Source of the DNA: Jaapia argillacea MUCL 33604
Taxonomy: Eukaryota; Basidiomycota; Agaricomycetes; Jaapiales; Jaapiaceae
DNA length: 64,000 nucleotides
NCBI GenBank assembly: GCA_000697665.1
Contig: KL197725.1
Span: 722,363-786,362, forward strand
Reading direction: 5' to 3'
The first letter of the stretch is position 1, and each line of letters begins with the position of its first letter. The notes beneath the pieces are model-generated. The model saw nothing but the letters and a program-made list of their open reading frames with translations, searched no databases and had not been told where the DNA came from. This document shows positions 9,943-22,260 of the stretch, in pieces. Position numbers and translations under genes: made by a program.

Positions 9943-12900
9943 TCAAGAAATGGTCATTACCAGTCGCTCGCGCACCTCCTTCCTCGCTACCGCTAGGCAA
10001 CCGCCATCTCGATCAGCGCCAAACCTCTTCATCTCCAAATCTAAATCAACGTCAGCCAAGCTCATGACCTTCCGTGCCCTACTCCCTCTCCTTCTCCCAA
10101 TCCTTGTTCGCCTCGGATCCGACACTCCTGCAAACTCGACCAATATCGGCAGTTCAAAGCCTACTTTCGACCCAAAAGTACCTCCAATGCCGGGGTGGGT
10201 ACTCATGCTGCTGCAGCCCAACGGTTCCACAACGATACCGTCCGTCTTGCCAACGCTATTGTGACCCTCTACATATTCGCTCCTCGTAGGCGGAGGCAGC
10301 TCGTGCTCCTGGTCGTCCCGGAATGTAGGTATGTCGGCAGGGACGGCAACAACCACTCCGAACAAACTGCCCTCAGCCCTGGAGACGTCAACCACTTTCC
10401 ATCCTGCTGAGGCAGCTAGCGCAACCATTTCACGCAGAGTACGTTCTTGTGAATTGAACATCGCACGCATCTAGCCAACGAATGGCGCACAATAGGGATC
10501 ATTCACAACTCGAATGAGAATCTATGTGGTATCACTCACCGTCATATCCATCCAATACCCGTTGGCGCTAGCCTTCCCTAGATTCGGAAGCAGTGGGGGT
10601 CTCCACTTGCAACTCATCTGGGTCTCCGCCAATAACGCATCATCCTGACTACCACCTTCAAATCGGCCTCCATAAGCTCCATAATCGCCTTCAAGTGTAC
10701 ACTGGTCTTCGTCGGAACCGTTTCCACCACCTCGGAAACGATGTACATCAACATCACCAGCTTCTTCACAAGCCAACGGCAAAACGTGTTCTGCGATGAC
10801 CAACTTCGTGGCAGGGGCCGCCGCTCGTCGGAGCTGGAGTAGTATACTGGTTCATACCAGACGTTCAAAAACACCAAGTCAGTAAGCGTTGATGAGGGAA
10901 ATGAAGGATTCCGTAATTCAAAACAGAGCGAATCGACGAATAATGAGACGCTCCTACTTCGTCGTCCAAGACACCGAAGGCGAATGAAAGATCAAGATGA
11001 CCACTCACCGCCTTGCAAAAGCGTCAGGCCAATCATGAGTGACAACCCTCAATAAAAACACAGCAGGAGGTTCTCCAGTCGGAGTCGGAGGTTGGGGTGT
11101 GAAGAAGTCGTGTTCTAAAATCCGACCATGTTAATTTGTCAGGATCAAGGAGGAGGGGGGATGGGAGAACAGACGAACCCTGGAAAGCCACGATACCCTT
11201 TTCCAATAACTTTGGACATCGCTCTGTCCATGCCTGCAAGATTTTCGAAGTAAAAAATTAACATCTCACCGGCAACTGAACAGATGAATTCTGATAGGAC
11301 TTACAGTTCGACCCATCTCTACAACTCCCTCCCTATCCTGGACTATAAATCTCAATCCCGACGAAGCGAACCTCGTAGCGAGAGATACACTAGTGGTACC
11401 GATCCCACCTCCGACATCTATTACGAGACTTGAAGGCGGGAGCGACGTCCAATCGAAAGCTTTCGAAAGGATACAGTGTAAATTTCAAGAGGATGGTGAA
11501 TGGATACGAGAGACTGACCATCCTCAGTACCTCCACCTCTTCTCACTTTCTCCCAACTGCCACTTCCAACCATCGCATGCCCGAACCTCTTCATCCGCCC
11601 CACGTTCCCCTCTTCTTCTAACCACGCAAAGAACTCCTTTTTTGTCCCAAAGGCGGTGTTAAATGGTGAGTCCGTAGGGATGTGTGAATGGGGTTTCGAT
11701 GCGATGGCTCCGGTCGCAGCTGTTGTGGTTGCAGGTGCCGTGGAAGATGACGATACTGGGCCCTGAGGATGGATGGAATTGATGGAGATTGGGAGAAAGG
11801 TATCGGTGAGGTGTGCTGAAGCTTTGAAGAGTTCATCCGTGCTGTACACGAGCGGGGAATGATTCAGTGAGAAAATATGCACCATTAGGAAATCGAACAA
11901 AGATGGTGGATAACGTGGAGGTTGGGCGCAGTGAGACGTCGAATGCGTGCACACTAATGGAAGTAAAAAATGAAGGCATTGCATGCGAATGACTGGCGAA
12001 GAGATGGTATGGTGGGTATATGCGGAAACATAGTCAGGTGAAATTGACGTATGCACAACAAAAGGCCGATGGACCCCTGCTTGGGAATGCACAGGCATGA
12101 ACATTGAAAGTCGGGAACTAATATGCCAGTGCAAAGAGAACGGAAAACTTGCTATGGCAAGATGGTAGATAGGACATACCACATAGCGACGAATGCAGAA
12201 ACTCCATTCGTTCCTTCGTACTTCTTGTCAGGGCTAATTGTTCCAGATAAAACCTGTTCAGCTGATTATCACATCTCAACGCCAGGAACAACAACTCACC
12301 ATTCCAATATCTCACTGACGCTTTTCCCCGAGTCCATAAAACCCGATATTCGATTGATAGCAAAGACGTCCGGACGCAACTCGTGGACGATGTGATGTGT
12401 CGCAAGAAGGCGAAGAATGTGAGCTGGGAAGTGAGGTTGAGTGACAGGGGATTTGAGAGTTTTACACGAGTGAGAAGAGACACATACATAGTTTGACGCT
12501 ATCGCAACCATTGATCCTTGCAATATCGTCAACATGCAACCCTCCACTGCCAGCTTCGCGGAGAATCTCGACTGTATGCGATGCTTCCAGAAAACGCAGA
12601 CATGACGGGAGGTGATACTAAATGCCAGAGCAACGTACGGAGGTCATTGGACGGATTGAAGAAGCAATACGGGAGAACCAGCTTACCCCCATGCTAGCAT
12701 CGCAAAGGGTCAGGAATGGTGCCTGAACGATCGCACTTAACTGTCCTGCAGCACCTACGATCCTAGCGATAGCATCTACAACCACAGGATGCGAGCTGAG
12801 AGATTCTGCTTGACTGGAGGGGTCGTAAGGTGCATCTAGCGAGGGGAAGTCCATAACTTCGTGGTTGCTTGAACCATCGCGTGAATGAAAAGAGGTGGAG

Positions 12901-13172
12901 GTGGAGGCAGGGGTTGACGGCCTCGAGTCCGGGTACAAGTGCCGAGGAGCATCAGTGGGCGTGAAAGGCAGTGACGGAGACGAAGGTCTCGAAGAAGACG
13001 AATGGTACGAAGAGGTAGACGCGTCTGACGGCGTCGGGGAGGTCGGGCGGGAGTGGCCTCGAGTTGAGTGAGTAGTCGTATGAGTCGGAGAAGGAGGTGA
13101 GTATATGCGTTGGATATCCTCGATGGCGTCTCCAATAATCGCATGGAGAGCAAGGAGAGAGGAGATAGTCAT
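9943..13172 (-). CDS. SAM-dependent O-methyltransferase (fungal family 2 type)
   Basis: This probably transfers a methyl group from S-adenosylmethionine to a hydroxyl on a small molecule. The N-terminal exon (from ATG at 13172) has a Ser/Pro/Thr-rich insert and then an AAGQLSAIVQAPFLTLCDAS helix typical of the dimerization region. Next come YHLPSCLRFLEASH and AHILRLLATHHIVHELRPDV (winged-helix part). The SAM-binding motif LVIDVGGGIGTTSVSLATRF is at about 11390-11430. VFLLRVVTHDWPD (about 11020-11060), TKLVIAEHVLPL, and LAASAGWKVVDVSRAEGSLF near the end are conserved family positions. There are at least seven exons; the join near 12200-12310 is unresolved. The end at 9943 is the first stop of the last exon and leaves a tail longer than usual. 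A P450 lies immediately upstream on the same strand, which suggests a shared biosynthetic role. It is the intact relative of the copy at 3789-5690. Confidence 0.82.
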
Positions 13173-13853
13173 GGCGTACTCTCAACTTCACTCCCAAACT
13201 CTGGTCCTGGTTCGAATGAACAGGTAACGCAGGGGAGAAAGAGAAAGAATTCCTAGAGGTTGACGACTTCATATCGTGATACTCCTGGACGTGGAATGAA
13301 CTCTGTGTCAACTGGGGTATCCGCATCATTCGGTAACTGTAAAAGCCCAATAAGCAACACAGGAGTTGCGATGTTCTATGATCCGTGCAACGAAATGCAT
13401 GGGGTGATCTACATTGCAAGACGTCCAAGAACTTTCGGACTCACCAAAAGGTCAACTGGATTTCCTCCCCGAATCAAATGATGTATCGGGTCCGCTGGTT
13501 TCGCATTGTCTCGCTCTGCAAAGATTGGACGCATATGTGCTATGCAATGCAGGAGCAGGTAGGTCAACTTGGGTAGAGGATTAAAGTGGGCACTACTAGT
13601 AAGAGGGCCGGGTGTCAACCAGTACGAAAAATCCGATCCACACAGGGTGGCAGAATCCTGCGTCAAACCTCCTGCCGCAGGTGCTCAATTAGCTTTCATA
13701 GTACGATGATTTTAGCCCCCCGTTTAGAAGCATGTGTGTCCGAGAGGGTAAGCCATGGGAGACGCTTCCAAAACAGTGAGATCCACAGAAACGTAATAAA
13801 ATATTCCAGTATAATATACATCTAGGACAATCCAAGATATGAACATCCAAAGC
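13173..13853. other. Intergenic between O-methyltransferase and P450 genes
   Basis: No supported gene. It holds the promoter side of the methyltransferase and the 3' flank of the P450, which lies on the same strand. Short open frames on both strands have no recognisable features. Confidence 0.5.
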
Positions 13854-16120
13854 TCACAACTCGCCCCCAATGACCTTAAGTGCCTGCTCAGACCTAGGCC
13901 TAATATCGCACTTGAAAACCGAAGGAGTCCTATCCAACAAAGTGTATCAGACCTTGATCAAAGGGTTAAAAGAAACACGAAAACCCATACCTGAAAACAC
14001 TGTTATCAAAGGTGACATCAGGCTCAATGACGTTTCCATGCTCATCGACGGCTTTCTTGAAGTCGAGGGTGGCGAGCATAGCGGCCATCAACAACCATCC
14101 AGATGACTCGATTAAGTGCTTTCCGGGGCATTGACTAACAAGACACGTAAAGGGATGTTCAACACTCCACCTAATCCACATATGAATGAAGACTTACCGA
14201 CGACCAAAGCCGAAAACATAATGACGGGGATCACGCTTCTTCTCTGTCACCTCATCGACGGGGACTTGGTATCGCTCAGGGTTAAATTGTTCAGGGTTAG
14301 GATAGAGTTTCTCATCGCGGAGCATAGCCCTGGATCATTTGTAAGTATCACAAGCCTCTGCACGGGTGTCTGGCAGACATACCAAATGTTGGCAAAAATC
14401 TAACAAATAGGAGCAGAAAAATCAGTGGCGGGCAGAGATATTGAAGGGGAAAGACGTACAAGCGATCCTTTACCCAAGAACATGTCCTTGTAAACATCGT
14501 CCTCCATCAACCTATGTGGAAGGCCTTGAAGGGGCGTCAAAAACCAAACGATGCTCCCATCCAACGACGTAACGTACCAAGAGGCACAGGCACAGCCCAA
14601 CGAAGCGTCTCGGTCCAAACGCACTCAACATAAGGCAAGTTAGCCCTGTCCTTAAAGTTTGGAAGCCTGCCATTCCCGACAATCGCGTCGATTTCCTTTT
14701 GGGCCTTGGCGACAACGTCGGGGTTGTTAACCATTGCGTGGATGAAATGGGACATCACAGTAATGGTCTGCGACGAAGGGGTTTAGTAACGAGAACGAAG
14801 ACCGGGAATCGAACTCACAGTATCCAAACTCGCTAGGAGGCGAGGCAAGGTAAGTCGGCGCAAATGCGGATTCGACGGCGAACAACTCACCAGCATACAT
14901 AGAGTTGGCAGTCCACTTAACATCGAACTCCAACTGGTGATCTGTAGTTTTGCTGTCCTCAAGAAGTACCGAGCAGAAGCAAGATGGTGCGGCGCCGGTT
15001 TTCTACAAAGGAATGAGTGGAAAAGCGAAGAAAGCAATGAAAGACTCACCATTTTTTCCTTGATTGCTTGGAAGGGTTCATCAACCCAGTCTTCCATCTT
15101 CTTTTTCCAAACGACGGCCTTGGCTTTGAAACCAGCTCCGGGGAACCAATTTGGGAGGTATTGGACTAAGGAGATGAAGCAGTCGTGAGAGGTGGGAACA
15201 CAGAGTAACTTAACCGAACCTACGGGAGGGGAAAACGTCGACGGGCCAGATACCACCACCCGAGGCAATTTCGTTCGCCAGGATGCCGACACAGTCCTCT
15301 GCCATACGGAAGTGGGGGTCGTTATCGGAGGTCACCTGATGGCCGTAGACAACGCCGAGTGTGAGTGTCCCGGCATACCTATCAATGAGAACCATTATCA
15401 GCAAACGTTTTGTGAGATGGATGAAACCATGACGGACCTCCTAATGTGATCGACGTAGTTGGCGGGCTTCGCGATTAAACGGCGCAAGAAAGGGTGGCTC
15501 TCTATCTCGAGGAGTGGTTCATATTGCTTGATAGCTCCAGTGCCGAGAGCCTTCTGCATCAACCTACGATACCGGCGCATCTGATCTCCGTATCCATTGA
15601 AGGCAACCTGCACACGGGAGCCGAGTGAGAACAAGCCGGATGGTAGAGTGGATCAACTGACCATGTTTTCGCATCCACAGCTGGGAAGCCAACGTGTAAG
15701 CCGAACAGGAATGGAGCGAGAAAGGCGAGGCAACTCACAGTTCTCCACACATGACCAACTTAGGTTTGTCCGAGTAGATAGCTCCCCTCTTCTCCATCAA
15801 GTCGAAAGCGACGTCCGCGGAGTTAAGGAACACCAAGCTCACTCCGAAAACGTTGAGGTGAACGATCTCTCCTAGAGGATCAAAAGCAGGATTCAAGGAG
15901 GTGGCATCACATAGATGGACATCCACGAACCGTATCGTTTCGCCCACTCGGTGGCTCCAAGCCAAAGTTGTTTGAGAGGAATATCCAAGACATTGCCAAC
16001 GAGGGGGAGAGGTTTCGGTCCTGGGGGATAAGGAAGACTCTGCTTTTTCCGGGTTGACCGGGAAAGGTAGGCGGCCACAACAAGCCCTCCGATGAGAGCA
16101 TAAACAACACCAGCACCCAT
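13854..16120 (-). CDS. Cytochrome P450 monooxygenase
   Basis: An ER-anchored heme monooxygenase with many introns. ATG at 16120 opens an N-terminal membrane anchor (VVYALIGGLVVAAYL) followed by the proline hinge LPYPPGPKPLPLVGN. Further on are WRKHRRLMQ-type C-helix residues (YRRLMQKALGTG), the I-helix AASLDTT, the K-helix ETLRW (ExxR), NPERY-type PERF-like residues, and the heme loop FGFGRRQCPGKHL. The heme loop is split by an intron just after GFGR. The last exon, reached through an intron after NSVF, reads TPSVFKCDIRPRSEQALKVI and ends at the TGA whose complement is at 13854-13856. The I-helix residues ASLDT come from a 14-nt exon at 14819-14832. Composition and ends match the fungal P450s annotated as O-methylsterigmatocystin oxidoreductase-like. 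The substrate is unknown. Confidence 0.9.
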
Positions 16121-16733
16121 AGCTACAAGAAGAGGGAATGAAAAGAGAGTATCAGGTCAGACTGTCGGGTGCGGCGTAATATAGCTCTTGCAAAGCTCAG
16201 GAGGAACGGGGCTAGGTGGAAAGAGGGAAAACTTGAGCATATTGGCGAGTGCTAGACCTTTTTAAAAGGTAACGGAGAACAACGAGAAGGCGGAAACAGT
16301 CTACCAAGAAGCTTGCTGTCGTGAGGGAGTTGCTATGTTTGGCGTCGCAGGACCCACAGTTTGGTAAGTCAACACGGTCCGCGAAGAAGTTACTGTTCTG
16401 GACTTGTAGCGAGGCACGAGGCAATCATTTCCTCTGATGGGTTTCTTCCCCATTCGAACACAAGAAATGCAACTCTAAACAGACCACGGCTGCCATGGAC
16501 CAGCAAGAGCAAGCTGGGACGGTGATGGCAATGCGAAGGAAATTTGCAGGGGAGTTCTACATCGTTTACTCTCTTCCACAGCATTCACAGCCCAAGCATG
16601 AGCTCACCATCGTTCATGTGCTGATGCGATCTCTCATCACGTATCATTCATCATCATGACATGGAAATTATGGCCGTAAACTCATTCAGCTCGTACATCC
16701 AGAACAAAGCGAAAATCCCGAAGTTCGGGACGT
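16121..16733. other. Intergenic, no gene seen
   Basis: This is the promoter side of the P450 and the 3' flank of the transporter gene. No conserved coding signal was seen on either strand. Confidence 0.5.
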
Positions 16734-19690
16734 TTAAGTGGAGCCTGTAGTGGCGACGTATTTGCCACTTCCAGGGTTGAAGATGTCCTGCAGGGTCAGA
16801 AAGTTAGTTTTCGATGAAATCGGTGTAACACGCTGCGTCGGACCTTGACCATGCCCCTGCCAATCTGAATGATGGCCACCCTACTCTCATAGAGAGGGTA
16901 CAACACAACCGTGAACGTCGACAAGAAAGTCCACAAAATTCCAACGATAACCCAAACGCTCAAGCTACCAACTCCATAGATGGTTTGAGCGAAGAATAAC
17001 GGGAGTGGGATAATGATCAACATAATCAGGGCCTGGGAAGTCCGGTCAATGTTCTGATCGCAAAATGCCGAGAAGCGATCGAACCCACCAAAATGACCGA
17101 GGACCAGGCGGCAAAATTAAAAGCTTTCTTCAAAGCTGCAGGATCCAGGTCTGTGTCTTCCGTCGTTGGGGAGACCGATTGTACATCGGATGCGACACCC
17201 TTCTTCTCCTCGTCCAGATCATGCTCCTCAGGAGTCGGCGTACTCTCATGGGGGAGTGCGTTGATCGCACGAGTAGATTCAAAATCGTAGTCGTCAGGCC
17301 ACTAGGTTGTATTTCGGCGATTAATCCCACAGAACGTAGCTGGGAAGCGAGCGATCTTACCACAACGGAGGAGATGTACGCAACCAAACCTCCCACCCCA
17401 ATCGAAGCCAGATTTCCGGCAAGCATCTCATAATCACCTGTGACAAATTCGGATTGGAAATCTTTGGGTCACCAGAGATGCATAACTCACCACCAGTGGT
17501 CTGGTCAGCAAGACAGAGTAAGTTTCCCGACTGACCGGAATATAAGGTGTCTACTCACGTCTACGTTGATCATAGCACCATTCAGAGTGGAGGTAGTGAC
17601 AAGCCATGCAATGATTCCGGCAGCGAACCCTACGATTGAACCCAGAATACAACCCCACTTGTTCGCCTTCCTCCATGAGATACAGAGGGCCTTTGAGAAA
17701 TATGTCAGACTCGAGAGCGAAGTAGTCAATGTAGTCAACTCACGATGGGAACAACCGCGCTCCCTAGAATGACTCCCATGAAGGTCTACATGCGAATTAG
17801 GTCGAAGATCGACGAAAGGATGGTTTTCTTACGTAGAGCCAGCCCATTGAGACACCGATATAAAAGAAGATGGTCCCAGCAAGACCCATCACAAGAGCGA
17901 AGAGGGCAACCTAATCAATCATTAGTACATCCGAGCCACAGAGAGAACAGAGGAAGCTTACCATCAAATGGCTCACTCTTAAGATCTGTGCCTCGGTAGC
18001 CTTCGGGTTGATGTATTTCTGATACGGGCATGAGCGTGAGTACCACTTCTCCAACCATTCGACAAAGGCGAGTAACTCGTACCTTGTAAATATCATAAGT
18101 CAAGATGGACGAGACAGCGATCAACTCGGCAGAAGTGGCAGAAGTAACGGCCAAAAAGAGCAGGACCAGGAGAATCGCCGCACCGCTTTTGTGGAGAAGT
18201 GCAGCGGCTGCGGCAGCAGCCGGCAGTCCAGCGGAAACATCTGCCGGACTCAGAACAGCCATGTCGGGGTCTCCACGAAGGGCAACTGCAGCAAGACCAA
18301 GCGTTGTAGCTAGAGTAAAGGGAATGGCGAACCTAAATCCACGAGTATTAGGGACAACCACTGACGGAGTTAGAAATATCGACTGACCAGGCCAATCCAC
18401 CCAACAAATACGCCTTAACACAAGTAGCGGGTTTGCTGGCAATAGCCCTCTGCCAATAAGCCTGGTCTTGGAATACAGTGGCAAAGTTCCCGATGACGTT
18501 GATGACACCGAAGATCAAGCCATTCTTGGAACGCATGGTCAAGTAAGAACCGTGAGCGTTACCAGGTACTGGGTTGGCAGCTGCAGCGGCGGTGAGGAGG
18601 TCGTGCATCTTAGAGATGGAGCCAATTTTGGGTGAGGAAGCGTATACGGTGAAGACAAAGGTCAAAATGATTGCGAACAGAACAGTCGTGTGGGTGCTAT
18701 CGATGCAGATTAGATGTTATCCAAGGAACAGGGCGAAAGGGCACTTGCTAATCGCAGAGGAGGGTAGAGCGCATGCCTCCAACCATGACGTAAATGGACA
18801 CTCCGAGCGGGATGAGGAAACAAGCCTAGGATTGTAATGAGCACTGATAGAAACGAACCGGAAAAATAAGATCTCACAGCGATTGTGTTCATTCCGCTCA
18901 AGTCAGTCACAGTGGCTGAGCCACCGAGAATGAGCATAGAGGAAACGATGATGTTTGTGGCAAGCCTGTGCTGGGATGAGAACTCTGACTACTGTCAAAA
19001 AACATGCAGCATACCCGAAAAACATGAAGACCAAGTGGGCCGTGGTGCCCCATCGAACACCGACGATCTCGAGCCAGGTATGAGCACGAGGGGCGTTGAG
19101 TTTTAATTTTGCCGCGAGCTTCAAAGACTTTCCAGCAACTTCATCAAGGTCAGATAATGATGGGTACTAACCTGGGCAAAGAGTAGGACCTGCACAGTGG
19201 CGCCAGCCCCGTACCACCATGGGCCAGAGATGCCGTACTTGTACGCTACGGCACTGGACTGGAGCTAAATAATGACATAGCAAGGAGTATCAGGAAGAAG
19301 TTCAAACAGAGGGTATAACCGATTTTAGTCGTACCAAGGTCGCCGCCCACGTCCATGCAGACACGATACCAGAAGCAATCAAACCAGGTTTGACACTTCG
19401 TGATGCGCTGCTGAACTCTTCGGAGTTCTTCGGAGAAAAGCCAGTATACCGGGCTTGAATAGCGGTCAATCCCACCATGAAGGCACTGAAAAATAGACCA
19501 ATTCCTGAGGGAAATCATGAACTATTTCAGGCCTGTGAAGAGATCAAGATACAGGGAAGATCACGTACCGACGACTGGGAAAACGGGTCAGTCCCATATT
19601 TATGTCAACCCAACCCACGAAACGCGGAAGAGAGTACTCACCAACTCCATAACCCGCGCCTTGGGGCAAGATGGGTTGCGACGCAGACAT
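16734..19690 (-). CDS. DUR3: Urea active transporter, sodium/solute symporter family
   Basis: A plasma-membrane urea importer of the SSS family. ATG at 19690 gives [15 protein letters not shown]. The diagnostic stretch [20 protein letters not shown] is at about 19190-19245. Later exons carry [20 protein letters not shown] and [20 protein letters not shown], both strongly DUR3-like and embedded in a series of hydrophobic helices. [20 protein letters not shown] follows across a short intron. The last exon is short, [17 protein letters not shown], ending in TAA (complement at 16734-16736). Many introns of about 50-60 nt interrupt the gene. Two GATAAG sites upstream fit the nitrogen control known for fungal urea transporters. 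I did not verify every join. Confidence 0.9.
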
Positions 19691-19807
19691 GGTTTCAGTC
19701 AAGTACTTGTGGCACTAAACTCTGAGGAGACTCGGTAGGAGCTCTCTGAACCCCTTCGTATTTTTGGTGCTTCCTTTTGAGAAGAGCCACAACATGATCG
19801 AATGTTC

Positions 19808-19885
19808 CTTATCTCCCTCTAACAGGGAAAACATGCTGCAGCGAGTCTTCTATCTATAGCGGCTTGGCAGAGTTCGAGAGATAAG
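19808..19885 (-). promoter_or_regulatory. Two GATA-factor sites upstream of DUR3
   Basis: CTTATC at 19808-19813 (GATAAG on the minus strand) and GATAAG at 19880-19885 lie about 120 and 190 bp upstream of the DUR3 start. Fungal GATA factors of the AreA/NIT2 type bind HGATAR and activate nitrogen-scavenging genes, including urea uptake. Two strong hexamers this close to a urea transporter fit that control, but chance occurrence is possible. Confidence 0.4.
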
Positions 19886-21142
19886 GACCATGCCAGTGAC
19901 AACATGACCTGCAGGCTATCACAATGAATCTGATATGAGTTAGTCTGCCGTACGTCAGATCGGGGTGAGATTTGCGGGGTCGAGGAATCGAGGGAATACC
20001 AGTGGAGTCGGAGGGTACGGTAAGTTGGGCCGTTGGGGGCGCAGAGGACGAAGAGAAGCCCCTTCGAGCGGGTCTTTGCAAGACTACTTGAAGACTACAC
20101 AGGTCTGAACACTCCCGTTTGCCTGGTCGCCTCAATACTGAAATGTTGAGGGGTTGGGTCGACTCGGTGGGTGGAGAGGTTGAGCGGTCGTCGGAAAATG
20201 CCGTATGTACCACGCGGTCAATTCCAGGGCGCAATAGCACCTGAAATCCTTCAGAACAGTCACTACTGTCGAAACCAAAGTTACGACCCGGCTCTCGTAC
20301 GGAATCTCTCTGGATCCTGGTTCTAGTACTCACTTGGGCGTATAGACGTCCAATATCCTTCGACTTCGGCCCCGTTGAATCCGAGGACACGGACTTGGAA
20401 ACTTTCATCAGGGACACTTCCTAAGGTTTTGGAAGTCAGCGCTACAAGATTGGGCTTCTCTGAGCGATTTCGAAGATATGGACAGGCACTATCTGCGTTT
20501 CAACTCTTCCTCTGGCACGCCGATTCCCAATTCATTGGCGTGTGCAGGTGTTGCGATTTGATGCCGTCGAGTTAGCTGTAGGTAAGTTCTGTCTTCCAAA
20601 CTATGGAGGGAGAGAATGTCAGGTCTCCCGGTACGTTGATCCTTCTCGTTCAGGTGAGACTCAATCTCATTCGAAGGAAGCAGCTATCGCAGATCGTCCC
20701 TCGCTCCGGAAGGTGTCGAACCCCAGAGAATTCGGTTCCTGTCCCGACAGGGACCCTTTGCAGGATCATCGGGTTTCCTTCCGAAAGCTTGTTTCGCTGA
20801 TAGATGGATGGATTCAAATTCTGAAGTCCCCGACTACCGAATGCTCCCAGGCGCGATAAGGTGGCTCATCTATGGTTGGCCGTTCTGTTGCCTTGTCTGC
20901 TGAACGCAAATATCGACATGAGTGCAAATGACGGTCCAACTGATCCTTCGTGGGACTTTTGACATACAGGCATCGCATCGCTGCTTGCTGCAACTGATCC
21001 TGCTGAAAGTGCGGGATGGGAACAGAGGGAGACCAGTATGGCGCGAGTTCCTTTCGGCCCCTGCAGAACGGACTAATTTGAAGAGCCAATATGTGGGGAT
21101 AAGAACTAATTCATCGAATGCTGTCGACATTGACACGAGATA
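19886..21142. other. Unassigned stretch, no convincing gene
   Basis: Open frames of 60-187 codons occur on both strands (for example 19854-20417 minus and 20542-20859 plus). None shows a known domain, and none links to a neighbour through clear splice sites. A poorly conserved gene cannot be excluded. Confidence 0.35.
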
Positions 21143-21976
21143 ATGCAAGCCCCGATCTCTGATAAGAGACAGAATAGCGATGTAACTTTGGCTCTTGTCC
21201 CAAACGTTGTCGATCAGTACTCCTACATGGCAAACCACTCACCAGAGACTCTCGTTGCCACCTTCTTGGACGCTATCGAGACATCTATCATACCTCTGAC
21301 AGCTCAACGAGTATCGAGTGGTTCAAAGGTGTTCGGAGCAGCGGTTTTCAAAACCGACGATCTATCACTAGTGCTCGCTGAAACGAACAATGAAGCTGAA
21401 TGTCCCTTGTGGCATGGAGAGGTCCATACGATCAAGAAGTTCTACGAGATGCCGAACGAGGGGAGACCAAAACCAAAGGACTGTATATTCTTCACGACCC
21501 ACGAACCTTGTGTAGGTGATTCCGACTATCCAATGACTTGATCGGAACTGAGATCAAGACGAAATCAGTCCCTGTGTCTTAGGTACTGAGATCATCCTTC
21601 CATCCCTCGGCCGGTATTAACTAGATTGTACCCCAGTGCGATAACGTGGGCCGGGTTTCCCAACTTTTACTACCTCTACACCTATGATGACACCCGAGAC
21701 GCCTTCGGTATCCCTTACGACATCGAGATTCTTGAGGAGGTGTATCGAGTACCCACGCCGAATGATACGCCAGAGTCTCTCGCCCAGCGACCATTATATA
21801 ACAAGACGAACAAATTCTTCAAATCGGCCAGTCTAGCAGAACTTGGCGAGAGTGTGGGGAGTACAGAGGAGAGGGAACGAATCAAAGCGAGGTTGAAGGA
21901 GATCAAGAAGAAATACGATGATTTGTCGACAACTTACCAGGCGGGGAAGGGCAGCGCTGATATCCCCCTGGCTTGA
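21143..21976 (+). CDS. Cytidine/deoxycytidylate deaminase-fold zinc protein
   Basis: The zinc motif is complete: WHGEVHTIKKF (His and catalytic Glu) and, after splicing, HEPCSLCLSAITWAGF (PCxxC). Downstream are conserved residues FYYLYTYDDTRDAFGIPYD and RPLYNKTNKFF. The exons are 21143-21511, 21569-21582 and 21637-21976, and introns of 57 and 54 nt have GT...AG ends. The 14-nt middle exon supplies SLCLS, so the second zinc Cys depends on it. The protein is 240 residues from the first ATG, or 212 from ATG 21227 (MANHSPETLVATF), which I think is the likelier start. The family is widespread in fungi as an uncharacterised CMP/dCMP-type deaminase. The natural substrate is not known to me. Confidence 0.85.
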
Positions 21977-22260
21977 TAGGTACGAGTATCTACGAGCGAA
22001 TGGTACAAGCCTTGTACTGGCACTGAACATTGTCAATCGTCAATCCGAAACGATATACGCAGCTGCCTTCTGCAGTGAAACTTGACGAAGGCGAGGTCCG
22101 TAAAATGGGTAGCGTGCCCTCGTCCCACCCAATCTCCATCCAATATAGTCTACATTGGCCGGTTGTAAACGACAACGGGTTGAACGACGGAGAGGTCAAC
22201 TCCTGTGGAACCAATTCTCCTAATTATTTGTCACGTAAGCATCACCTCGCAGCTAAGGAC

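Noticed and set aside
19854-21089. Several open frames upstream of the deaminase, one up to 187 codons
   Set aside because: No known motif, and no pair of exons joined by convincing splice sites.
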